Positions 25,268-35,879 of a stretch of 64,000 bases of DNA are shown piece after piece. The notes beneath the pieces are model-generated. The model saw only the letters and a program-made list of their open reading frames with translations. It ran no database searches and was not told the DNA's origin. The translations under genes were made by a program, and so were the position numbers. Origin of the DNA: Dendrobium chrysotoxum (taxonomy: Eukaryota; Streptophyta; Magnoliopsida; Asparagales; Orchidaceae); assembly GCA_019925795.1 (NCBI GenBank), contig CM034311.1, positions 14,328,926 to 14,392,925 of the forward strand, given 5' to 3'. Every line of letters starts with the position of its first letter. Position 1 is the first letter of the stretch.

Positions 25268-25883
25268 ATTTTCATAGATGATATTTTGATATATTTTTCT
25301 TCTAAGGAAGATCATACGAGGTATTTGATGGTTATTTTTGAGACTATAAAGCAACATCAATAATATGCTAAATTCTCCATTGTAAATTTTGGTTGAAGAG
25401 TATTTCTTTTTTAGGGCACGTGGTGAGTGGTGCTGGTATTTTTGTAGATCCCCAGAATATTTAGGTAATTTTTGAGGGGTTGAGCCCTACTATTATATTT
25501 AAAGTGCGTAGCTTCTTAGGTATGACTTGATATTATAAGAAATTTGTGAAAGGGTTTTCTCAAATTTTTGCACCTCTGATGAAACTGACTTAGAAGTTAG
25601 TAGTTTTTGTCTTGGCACCAGAATGTGAGGCCAATTTTTAGAGATTGAAGGATTATTTAATTTCTGCTTCAAATTTGGCTCTTTCATTTGGTACAGAAGG
25701 ATTACGGGTATTTAGTGATTGTTCATTGAGAGATTTGAGACTTGTATTGATACATAATAATAGATTTATAGCTCTTGCTTCCAAACAATTGAAGTTATAT
25801 GAGAGGAACTATTCTATATATGATTTGAAACTTGATGCTATAAATTTTGCTTTAAAGATCCGAAGACACTATCTATATGGCAT
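25268..25883 (+). pseudogene. G2 RT end and RNase H, copy A
   Basis: The reading resumes with the intact catalytic box as IFIDDILIYF (25268-25300). It continues through RT connection blocks and then RNase H: LRVFSDCSLRDLRLVL, IALASKQLKLYERNYSIYDL and INFALKIRRHYLYGI (25700-25880). An 89-codon open stretch (25645-25914) covers this RNase H. It stops abruptly at about 25883, where the FTDHKSL block should follow but Athila-type sequence begins. Confidence 0.8.
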
Positions 25884-26257
25884 TGTTAAGTGTAAATTAT
25901 GTAATGGATATTAAATTTGAGTACAAAGTATATGAAATTTGACAAAAAATACTCAAAATGGTGAAAATACAAAGTACCACGTAGCACCGGATGAAACAAC
26001 ACCGCTACAATTAAATCCACTCCACTGAAGCACCATTTTTAGACATTGCAGTGCCATCCTCTCTATTTAAAAGTGTTATAGTGACATCACATACAATGCC
26101 GCTGTGTTGAACATTCAACTTAGCAGCACTTGGCACTCGGAAAAATTAATACCGTAGTGCTATAATTCAAAATGCCCCAACTTTAAAAACTCCACATGGG
26201 TGTCATGGCGCTTAAATATTTGGAGCATCGTGGCATAATAATTATAACTTCTTAGAG
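25884..26257 (+). repeat. Athila-type LTR fragment, copy A
   Basis: It starts TGTTAAGTGTAAATTATG, much like the TGATAAGTGTAAATAATG start of the Athila LTRs, and has the same composition (many GCACC / CCGCTA / AGTGC words). It is followed at 26258 by an independent Athila LTR start. It is most simply an older Athila-family LTR interrupted by a later one. No target duplication could be checked, so the call is tentative. Confidence 0.45.
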
Positions 26258-27517
26258 TGATAAGTCTAAATATTATCATATTTTATGCATTAATTTGTTA
26301 GTAAATTTTTTTTTGTTTGTACAGAAAAATATAAGAAATGGGCAAATTTTTTAAGTATGGTAGAACGCCATGGCGTTAAACACAATACCACCGTGGCGCC
26401 AGTATTGACTCCATTGGAGCACCCATATATGGACATGGAGATGCCTAGTCTATGTTTGATAGAAGTACAACATCAAAGGATTTAACTTCGTAAAGCTCAT
26501 TCATTATCTGTATAGCACCGCGGTGCCAAATTCCTGTGCCGCCAAGCCAAGGGGAGTGCCACATGGATACCGCAGCATTCAACCATCAGTAGCACCATGG
26601 AGCTACAATTATAACTATTGAAGCCATGATCTGCCAGTAAAGGAATGCATCAAATTATTAAATAGCGGGTCCATGTCAACAAGCACTGTAGCTGAGGAAA
26701 TCCTTTAGTGTTGCGGTGTTAGTTCAATTCATGGGCATAATGACGTAAGTATCTCGAGCGCCTTATTGCTAGAATCCATTTTATGTTTTTTATAAATAGT
26801 CTATTTATAATATTAGTAAGGGAGTTTAGTCACTTGTTTAATTTCACTCTTTATAGTTCTTCTCTAATTTTTCCATAGAAGTGACAACTTAGGGAATTCA
26901 GGGATGTACTAGATACAATTAATTATAATGCTTGGCTTGTGTTGATAAAAGCAATTTTGTTTGTTCAAGGAGGAGTGTAGAGGATATAATTGAACCCAAC
27001 TAGTGATACCTTTTCTTCAGTAATTTCTTTCTTTTGTGTAATTAATGGAAATAGATTTTCTTCACTTGTTCTTTATATCTTATTAAATTCTCTAATTTTA
27101 GATTGAAGGTGTAAATGGAATGGGGAGTACTAATGAATTCTCTTCATTAATAATTTTATGATATTTTTACTATACCAATCTTCATTTAATGACCATAGTG
27201 GCCATATATGTTGTTAATATTAGGTGTAATATAGAGCCTAGGAATAGGAAAGCAGGCAAAACCAGGTATTTTGGATTGGTATGATGCAACCATAGGCATA
27301 GTGCTTGTAATGTGCCAAATTTATAGAGATGAATTATCATAAGAGGGTTTTAATAGTACATTCTTTACTTACTTATCTAAGATTCTCATAGGGTGACAGA
27401 ATATGGGAGTTTAAAGTGGTATTGAGGTTGGAAGGTTTAATTTGTCCTTTATCTCTTCACGCTTGACTGAGCGGTTAGTGATACATATGCTCTGAATATT
27501 ATGAATATAAAAGAAAT
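26258..27517 (+). repeat. Athila LTR, truncated at the duplication junction (copy A)
   Basis: It starts TGATAAGTCTAAATATTATC and matches 34130-35397. It holds a symmetric TATA region (TTATAAATAGTCTATTTATAA near 26800), a typical Athila promoter. It breaks off at about 27517, where copy B of the duplicated block begins with G2 gag. The break is therefore a product of the tandem duplication and not of transposition. Confidence 0.8.
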
Positions 27518-27523
27518 TTTACA

Positions 27524-28255
27524 GTATGTACTATCCTCTATAGAGGAAGGTACCTGTGGTAGTCTTTTTATTAGATGGCGAGGCAGAGGTCTGGTGGATG
27601 GGCTAGCATGAGGAGAAATTTTAGGGGAGATTGAATGCTCTGATTTTCTAGGATAAGTTCTTTGATGTTTTTTGAGTCTGGATTATACCACCTTCTACAT
27701 ATCAGCAGATATATGAGACTCTTTTGAGATTGATTCAGAGGAGTAGGGCAGTGATGTAGTATGTATTTCTACTTTGCCCAGATATGCTCCACATCTTATT
27801 AGCACTTTTATAGATACGTGTTTTATATTTTTAGGGGACTTGGAGATAGTTTGAGACAACCGCTAGTACTATTTCACATTTCTAATCCTTTAAATAGAGC
27901 CTGATTGATTAAAAATGATCTAACTACTACTTAGTAATGGTGGACTGCCAGTAGGAAGAGATTTAGTAGCGAGATATCCAGTAGTGAATTTTCTAGGAAG
28001 AAGAGTAAATTTATACTTGGAGAGTCTAGGAAAGGTGGACTGTCTATATCTATGGCTACTCCGAGTAGGGGCATTGTTACTAGTTTTAAGAATTTTATTA
28101 GTGGGGCACTTATATACATGAGTTATGACAAATATCACTTCGGTCAGAGCTACAGGATAACTAACCAAGGTTTTATATATGGATGGGAAGGATATAGGAT
28201 GACAGAGTGTCCACATGTAAGATTTGATTGATAATCTAAGCCAAAATATGAGAGT
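27524..28255 (+). pseudogene. G2 gag, copy B (5' truncated)
   Basis: It begins mid-gene with the YPL-RKVPVVVFLLDGEAE block (27540-27590) and proceeds through the same blocks as 19600-20324. The start of gag is missing because the duplicated segment begins inside the gene. It is cut at 28255 by the copy B copia LTR. Minus-strand open frames at 27920-28216 are shadows. Confidence 0.75.
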
Positions 28256-30077
28256 TGAATTGGTTATTTAAAAATTTCTTTACATGCAAGAAACAATATT
28301 TTTAATATTTTTAAAAACTTGAATTCAATAATTTAATCACCTGATATTGAAGCTAATAAAAAACAACAATAATCACAATGATGATGTCTTGATTAAATCA
28401 ATCTAACATCAAGCACAATACTTTTTGAACCTATATTTTTCATGAAAATAAATTACAGGAAATTAAAGTGCTGAGAATAAAATATGGAAGTTAAATAAGA
28501 ATGAACAAAATAGAATTTTATAGTGGTTCAGTCAAACAATAACCTACATTCTCTCCTCGGAGTCCTCCACTCCATGTATTGCACTAACTCTTAGTGTCTC
28601 TCCTCTAGCCCCCATATCAATATGGAGAAGCCCTTATAAGAATCACTTTTACTAACCTAGTGCAGTGGAGAATCAAAATCCTTTTCATCCCCCTTGTGAG
28701 GCAGAGAACCCTAGAAGCTCTTTTCACCCTCCTGGTAAAGGAAGCACACCTAGAAGCTTTTTCACCCTCCTTGAGAAGGTAGAGTACCTTACAATCCTTT
28801 TTCACCCTACTAGTGAAGGCAGAGAACCTTAGACTTTAACCTTGAAGCCTTTATTTCTAGAGTAGCCTAAGCAGATCCACAGAGTCCTATAGAGGAATCA
28901 ACGTCCAAGATTGATTGGAGCGACCGCGTGAACCCCCACACTCCTTCTCCCTCACACAATCCTCACCTTCTCCTTCTCCATTCTCAAAGATATCCCAATG
29001 CTCTCTCTCTAGAATTCCATCACCATCCCAAAAGTCACTTAATTTTTAAAATAATTAAAAATAGTTTGAAAGAGAAGGTCTTCAAAAACCCTAAATTTTT
29101 AATTCAGCCAAACCTAATCATGTAGTACAATCAAAGATCATACGGTACGATTAGTTTAAAAACCAGATAACATCCAACATGATAGAATAATATCGAGATG
29201 AGCTGCTCAAAATCTATATATTAATCGTATGGTACAATTCAGAGATCAAATAGGATGATTAATTCAATTTCCTCCAGCTTGTATAAGATAACGGCAAGGA
29301 TGATTAAAAATTATCTCGGCTTATCATCCAGTACAATGATATCCAGTATGATTATCATCGTACTATATGATTAGTTCAAAATTAAGATTTCATCTAGGAT
29401 AATATATGGGATGACCATTGTTCATTTCAACCTTTCGTATAGTATGATCTAAGATTATATAGTGTGATCGACCATATTAATTAAAATTTAAATTGAATGA
29501 CTAATCACATGATTAAATTAAGTAAGATCTCAATTATCATACAGTATGAACTTCATCGTATATTATGATTAGTTCAAAATACCAATATTAAAATACTTAC
29601 TCAATTTGATTGGCGGCTAGGGTTACTATTAAAATAGATCGACGGTATGATTGAAAGCATATAATATGATTAGTTAAAAAATATTAATTACAAAATTAGT
29701 CATTTAAAACTATTTTAAAGATACATGACCATACAGTACAATCTGGATAATCTTGTATAATTAATTCAAAATTTTAAAAACTTATTTTCTCTTTAATACC
29801 CTTGTGTGTGTGTGTGCAAGATTGTCAACATAGCATACACTTTTTATAGGACTTTAACTCGAGAAATTTAAAAGATAAATATATAGAAAGTTATAGGCTC
29901 TTGTCAACTATATTTCTATTCTACCCAAACCCGAGCCCTGAATCTTTTTGCATGGTGTATGACGTACCTGAATTGTTAGTATACATAGAAACAATGCAAT
30001 TGTTTAGAGAAATAAAAAATTTATCAATAATATTTATTATCATCAAAATCATAAGCTCGGAGTACCAAATTGTAATA
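28256..30077 (-). repeat. Reversed copia solo LTR, copy B (with terminal deletion)
   Basis: It is the same insertion as 20325-22217, with the same AGAGT duplication (28251-28255 and 30078-30082). It is about 71 bp shorter because the segment between two TGAA words (20325 and 20397 in copy A) is gone here, leaving TGAATTGG directly at the end. It carries the same palindrome words (29100-29790) and hairpin array (28621-28830). Open frames within it are not genes. Confidence 0.9.
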
Positions 30078-30082
30078 AGAGT

Positions 30083-31335
30083 TTTATTTGATTGAAAGGG
30101 AGAATGAGGACACTTCCACTTTATACATTTATTGAGAGTTCTGCTGGTAGAGACAATGGATCTATCTCAATAGCAGGTAAATTATATGTCTGGTAATTGT
30201 TAGAGAGAGCCATGTAGTTCAGTCGCTCCTGCTCTAGTTCAGCCGCGTGTATATAGTTTAACTCAGCAGGGCACTCGAGATGCCCTAGATATTTTGACTC
30301 ATATGTTTTATATTTTTTAGTGTCCATATTATGTGTTTTGTTTGATTCTGCAGGTATCATTTATTTATTTTAGAACAATTTTTTGATTTACTCTACTTAC
30401 CTTCAGTTATACTCCTTATTTCTCTATCTATTACTTTAATGATTAGAGATGTTATAATAGCCAGTAGAGTTTATTTCTATAACATTAAGATTTTTGATAT
30501 GAAGTGGAGATATATTTTAATTTTATTACACATTTTTTACATTTGATGTCATTTTGGGTATAGACTAGTTGAGTCGGTATGAGGCTCAGATTGATTGCTT
30601 GAAGAAGCAAGTTACTTTTTTTAGGGGTAGTGAGAGTTTTGTATATCAAGGAGTTAGAGGTGTTTTGTCTTATCTAATTTTTACTGTAGGAGCAGATAGA
30701 TTGTAGAAAAAGGGTTGTATGGTATTTTTGGTATCAGTTTGTGATAGGAGTATAGATTTTGGCTATCTATCTAATGTCCCAGTAATATAGGATTTTTTAG
30801 GTGTTTTTCTTGTAGAGTTAGCCAATTTATCTCTAGATAGAGATAGAGTTATATATTAATGTATTTTCCAGTTCATCCTTTATTTCTAATGCTCTATATA
30901 AAATGACACCAAAGGAGCTTCAGGAGTTGAAGTTTCACCTTGAAGAGTTATTTGATAGGGGATTCATTCATCCTAGTGTGTCTTTGTAGGAGGCACCTAT
31001 TTATTTTTGAAGGAAAATGATGATATAATGCTCATGTGTATTTATTATAAGGAGTTGAACAATGTCACTATCAAGAATATGTATCCATTATCATTGATTG
31101 ATGATCTATTTGACCACAATGTTGGATTTTTTATATTTTTTATGCTTGATTTATGATCTAGGTATTATTAGGTAAAGGTGAGAGAGTCTTATGTGATGAA
31201 GACCAATTTTAGTATGAGATACGAGTATTATGAGTTCTTAATCATGCCTTTTGGGGTGACTAATGCACCAATAATTTTTAAGGATTTGATGAATAAAGAA
31301 TTTAGCAATTATCTAGATCGATTTATTATTATTTT
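30083..31335 (+). pseudogene. G2 protease to RT, copy B
   Basis: It is the same gene piece as 22223-23452, slightly better kept in the middle of RT: it retains CVYYKELNNVTIKN near 31048-31080, which copy A lost. It also shows KTNFSMRYEYYEFL and MPFGVTNAPIIFKDLM near 31200-31290. It is interrupted at 31335 by the copy B gypsy LTR. Stops are numerous. Confidence 0.8.
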
Positions 31336-33140
31336 TGTGATACCCCATAATCTAAGTTAGAAGAATTATTCTTTTATGTTTTAATAAACAACACCAGAAC
31401 TATCTAACTTCAATTATCAGAAATAAATGACAAAACTAATTCTAGAATTCAAAACAACTATATATACATTTATATTCATTTACATAAAGATCATATACAC
31501 TACTCAGGATCTATACAATCATATCATAACTATTCAATCCTAAGAATATAAGAAAAATTAAAATAAAAGAAGAGGAACCCAAACATAAAGGATTCTGATC
31601 AATCTCATACTCTTGCTCCCTTTACCTAACCTAAAAATATTTAACCACATATAATGAGCTAAAAAGCCCATTAAAAAAACAAAATCCTATAACTAAAGTC
31701 AAAGTATGGCAAAGGAGTAATATGCATTTTAACAATCAAATCATATCAGTTGCATTCATATGATCATTAAATCATTGAAGAAATAGTAAAATTATATAAT
31801 AAAAAAAATAATAAGTCAGTATGAGTGTCAAATCATTAAAGCAATTGTCATATCAATACTATAATGAGTGAAAAAATTGTATAAAATGATAAAATCAAAT
31901 CATCTATAAAGACTGTCAAAATTAAATCAATAATTAATAGTCGATAATCGTTGGCTCAGTAAATAGAGATGTCACTCTTTTTCTATCGACACAGTAATAG
32001 TTTCTTATAACTCCCAATCAATATCATGTGAATTAATAGATGATAACACTGAACCACAGTATTTAAAGGAAAGCTTGTCCGCCTCCTATACAAGTCAATC
32101 AGTCTTCAACCAACTGGTCATCTAATATTCACTTATCTTCTACACACATAATTATCATAGTACTATAATAGTAATCTCAATCACAAATTCACATTCATTT
32201 CTAATGTATTGTAGCAAATAAAGCATAATGTAGCTTAATTCAAAAAGTATTAAAATATCTTAACGGTAGGAAATAGAAAATCCCACTAAGCAAAAAATTC
32301 ATATTTTTAGAAATTAATTAAATTACCAATGATTGTATATAATAATATTCAGAAGCATTTATTGAGTTACTATTTCTAGTTGTCAAAATAAAGTTTTGAG
32401 TAGGTCAAAATCACTGCTTTTAAAAAATACCCAGCAAAAATTCTCGAATAAATACTCAAAAAGTTCAAAATCTCGATCTCTATGACATATAAAAAGTTAC
32501 ACCATAAAAGTTTTACTAATAAAATAATTCTCATTTTTTGGTAAGGAAAACATAAATTTGATCAAAAAATATCAAAAACACAAACTCCTTAAAATCAGAA
32601 ATAGGGTAAAGATTTCTTACAACGAGACGAGCAAATCTTCTAACAGAACCAATAACAAAAAATTACTCCGCGACCTCCAAATCTTAATCTTTTTTTTCTC
32701 TCTCCTTACATTTTCTCTCAATATTTATTTTTATTTCTATGTTGCAATTCTAGCCAAATGAATGGGAGAAAAAGCATTTAAATATAATGGCTTAAGTAAT
32801 TTTAATGAAATATAATATAATTATATAATTTAATCAATTTTTAGTATAGAATTCATAATAATTCTTTTAGTGCTGTAGAAATTTTAAAATAATATTCATA
32901 AAATAACCTTTTTTATTTATAACAAATTTGTGAAATTTATTTGCAAAATGGACACCTGATAGTCTTAAAATACTTACTTATAATGGCATGTGTGAATTTC
33001 TTAAGAATTTTTACCAATGCCCAAAAGTTATGAAAAAATTCGTATAATTAAAAGATAATAATATCTATCTTATGGTGAAGAAGGTTTTTTAATTTGACTT
33101 ATAATGACTCCTGAAAAAATTATTTGTTTAGGTTATTGCA
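31336..33140 (-). repeat. Reversed gypsy solo LTR in RT, copy B
   Basis: It runs TGTGATACCCC ... GGTTATTGCA, 1805 bp, with ATTTT on both sides (31331-31335 and 33141-33145). It corresponds to 23453-25267. In this copy the inner end TGCA is nearer the canonical TG...CA form than in copy A, which helps fix the insertion boundaries. Confidence 0.9.
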
Positions 33141-33755
33141 ATTTTCATAGATGATATTTTGATATATTATGCTTTTAAGGAAGATCATGTGAGGCATTTG
33201 AGGGTTATTTTTGAGACTATAAGGCAACATCAATAATATGCTAAATTCTCTAATATGCATTTTGATTGAAAAGTATTTCTTTTCTAGGGCACGTGGTGAG
33301 TGGGGCTTGTATTTTTGTAGATCCCTAGAATGTTTTGGTAATTTTTGAGGGGCCAAGCCCTACTATCATATTTAAAGTACGTAGCTTCTTGGGTATGGCT
33401 TGGTATTATTTGAAATTTGTGAAAGGGTTTTCTCAAATTTTTACACCTCTGATGAAACTTACATAGTAGTTAGTAGTCTTTGTCTTGGCACCAGAATGTG
33501 AGTGAAATTTTTAGAGATTGAAGGATTGTTTAATTTCTGCTTCAGTTTTGGCTCTTTCATTTGGTACAGGAGGATTATATGTATTTAGTGATCTTCACTG
33601 AGAGGTTTGAGATGTGTATTAATACATAATAATAGATTTATAGCTCTTACTTCCAAATAGTTGAAGCTATATGAGAGGAACTATTCTACATATGATTTGA
33701 AACTTGATGCTGTAATTTTTGCTTTAAAGATCCGGAGATACTATCTATATGGCAT
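33141..33755 (+). pseudogene. G2 RT end and RNase H, copy B
   Basis: It resumes with IFIDDILIYYA (33141-33175) and the RNase H blocks of copy A. It has a frame break near 33590 in the LRVFSD block and a stop in the KQL block, so it is more damaged than copy A. It ends at the same point (RRYYLYGI) before Athila-type sequence. Confidence 0.75.
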
Positions 33756-34129
33756 TGTTAAGTGTAAATTATATAATGGATATTAAATTTGAATACAAAG
33801 TATATTAAATTTGATAAAAAATACTCAAAATGGTGAAAATACAAAGTAACATATAGCGCCGGATGAAATAACACCGCTACAATTAAATCCACTCCGCTGA
33901 AGCATCATTTTTAGACATTGCAATGCCATCCTCTCTATTTACGAGTGCTACAATGGCATCACATACAATGCCGCTGTGTTGAACATTCAACTTAGCAGCA
34001 CTTGGCTCTTAGGAAAATGAATACCGCGGTGCTATAATTCAAAATGCCCCAAGTTTAAAAATTCCATGTGGGTAACATGGCGCTTAAATATTTGGAGCAT
34101 CGTAGCATAATAATTATTATTTCTTAGAG
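33756..34129 (+). repeat. Athila-type LTR fragment, copy B
   Basis: Second copy of 25884-26257, starting TGTTAAGTGTAAATTATA and ending just before the Athila LTR at 34130. Confidence 0.45.
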
Positions 34130-35751
34130 TGATAAGTATAAATAATGTTATATTTTATGTATTAATTTATTTGTAAAAATTTATTATTTTTTGTGTTTGT
34201 GTAGAAAAATATAAGAAATGGGCAAATTTTTTAAGTATGATACAACGCCATGGCGTTAAACACAATGCTACCGTGGTGCCAGTATTGACTCCACTAGAGC
34301 GCCCATATATGGACATGGAGATGCCTAGTCTCTATTTGATAGAACTACAACATCAAAGGAGTCAAGTTCGCAAAGCTCAGTCATTATCTATATAACACCG
34401 CGATGCTAAATTCTTATGCCGCCAAGCTAAGGGGAGTGTTACATGGACACTGCATCACTCAACCATCAGTAGCACCACAGAGCTATAATTATAACCATTG
34501 AAGCCATGATCTGCTAGTAAAATAATGCATCGAATTATTAAATAGCGAGTCCATGTCAACAAGCATTGCAACGGAGGAAATCCTTCAATGTTGCAGTGTT
34601 AGTTCAGTTTATGGGCATCACAGTATAAGTATCTCGAGCACCTTGTTGCTAGAATTCATTTTTATGTTTTTTATAAATAGTCTATTTATAATGTTAGTAA
34701 GGGAGTTTGGTCACTTGTTTAATTTCACTCTTTATAGTTCTTCTCTGATTTTTCCTTAGAAGTGACACTTAGGGAATTCAGAGATGTACTAGATACAGTT
34801 CATTAGAGTGCTTGGCTTGTGTTTGTAAAAGCAATTTTATATGTTCAAGGAGGAGTGTAGAGGATATCATTGAACCCAAATGGTGATATCTTTTCTTCAA
34901 TAATTTTTGTCTTTTGTGTAATTAATGGAATAGATTTTCTTCACTTGTTCTTTATATCTTGTTAAATTCTCCAATTTTGGATTGAAGGTGTAAATGGAAT
35001 GGGGAGTACTAATGAATTCTCTTCATCAATAATTTTATGATATTTTTAATATACTAGGTCTTCATTTAATGACCATAGTGTCCATATGTATAGTTAATAT
35101 CAGGTGTAATATAGAGCCTAGGAATAGGGAAGCATGCACAACCAAGTATGTTGGATTGGTATGATGCAACCATCGGCATAGTGCTTGTAATGTACCAAAT
35201 TTATAGAGATGAATTGTCATAAGGGGTTTTAACAATACATGCTTTACTTACTCTTCTAAGATTCTCATAGGGTGATAGAATATGGGAGTTTAAAGTGGTA
35301 TTAAGGTTGGAAGGTTTAATTTGTTCTTTATCTCTTCACGCTTGACTCAGCGGTCGGTGATACATATGCTCTGAATATCATGAATATGAAAGAAAATCAT
35401 TAGGAAGCATGTATTTACATTCCATCAATCCAAAATAATTTATCCAAATAGTCTTTATTTAATTATTATTTATTTTAAATTAAGTGACTAAATCTCCACC
35501 AAAACTTATTCTAATTGAATAAGATAATTATTATAGTTGAAGTAAACAGTACTAGTATTCGTAAGTAAATATTCTTCCTTGTAGGATTGATACTATACTC
35601 TATCACTATGTTACTTTATTAAGTATGTATGCTTTTGTATATTATGTGGGGATTTTATAATTTTTATATAAAAAACTTAAGCATTGTTTAGAGATTGATA
35701 TAGCCCTAAATCATTTTTATAATTCTTTAGGTCACTCTATCATCCCCATCA
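34130..35751 (+). repeat. Athila 5' LTR, complete
   Basis: It runs TGATAAGTATAAATAATG ... CATCCCCATCA, 1622 bp. The TATA region TATAAATAGTCTATTTATAA lies at about 34671-34690 and is preceded by a stretch rich in CACCGC and GTGGTGCC words. The 3' end is fixed by the primer site that follows. The first 1.27 kb is part of duplication copy B; the last 350 bp exists only here. Confidence 0.85.
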
Positions 35752-35757
35752 AATTTT

Positions 35758-35776
35758 TGGTGATATTGCTGTGGAA
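35758..35776 (+). other. Athila primer binding site (tRNA-Asp type)
   Basis: TGGTGATATTGCTGTGGAA is a worn form of TGGCGCCGTTGCCGGGGAA, the tRNA-Asp-complementary site used by Athila elements. Nearly all changes are C-to-T or G-to-A. It lies six bases after the LTR. Confidence 0.75.
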
Positions 35777-35879
35777 GAGTTTATTATATTTTTAAATTTA
35801 CTATATTATTGAATTAATTACATAATTAGTCCTACTATATTCTTTTATTCTTTTATTTTAATTTATTGATTGTATATCT

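Larger units (their letters stand above)
17447..25883 (+). mobile_element. G2: Tekay/Del chromovirus, 5' half, interrupted and partly duplicated
   Basis: This is a second chromovirus of the same lineage as G1. It has a 5' LTR (17447-19149), primer site, gag (from about 19310), protease/RT (22223-23452) and RT-end/RNase H (25268-25883). It is interrupted by a reversed copia LTR and a reversed gypsy LTR. No integrase or 3' LTR is visible; the RNase H breaks off at 25883 where Athila-type sequence begins. From 19593 onward everything is present twice. Confidence 0.8.
19593..27517 (+). repeat. Tandem segmental duplication, copy A
   Basis: About 7.9 kb lying immediately before its second copy. 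The alignment starts at the gag words TATGTAGTATCCT (19594) / TATGTACTATCCT (27525) and ends in Athila LTR words GAATATAAAAGAAA (27504) / GAATATGAAAGAAA (35382). The same nested insertions with the same target duplications occur in both copies, so the unit was copied as DNA after the insertions. The copies differ by scattered substitutions and small indels. Confidence 0.9.
27524..35397 (+). repeat. Tandem segmental duplication, copy B
   Basis: This is the second copy of the 19593-27517 block, in the same orientation and directly adjacent (about 6 bp of unaligned sequence at the joint). It contains G2 gag, a reversed copia LTR, G2 protease/RT, a reversed gypsy LTR, RNase H and the Athila LTR in the same order. 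On its right it continues without a break into the rest of the Athila element, so copy B keeps the original right flank and copy A the original left flank. Confidence 0.9.

Noticed and set aside
19593..35397. The two 7.9 kb copies being LTRs of one giant element
   Set aside because: They are directly adjacent without an internal region, contain pol genes and other insertions, and do not begin TG or end CA.
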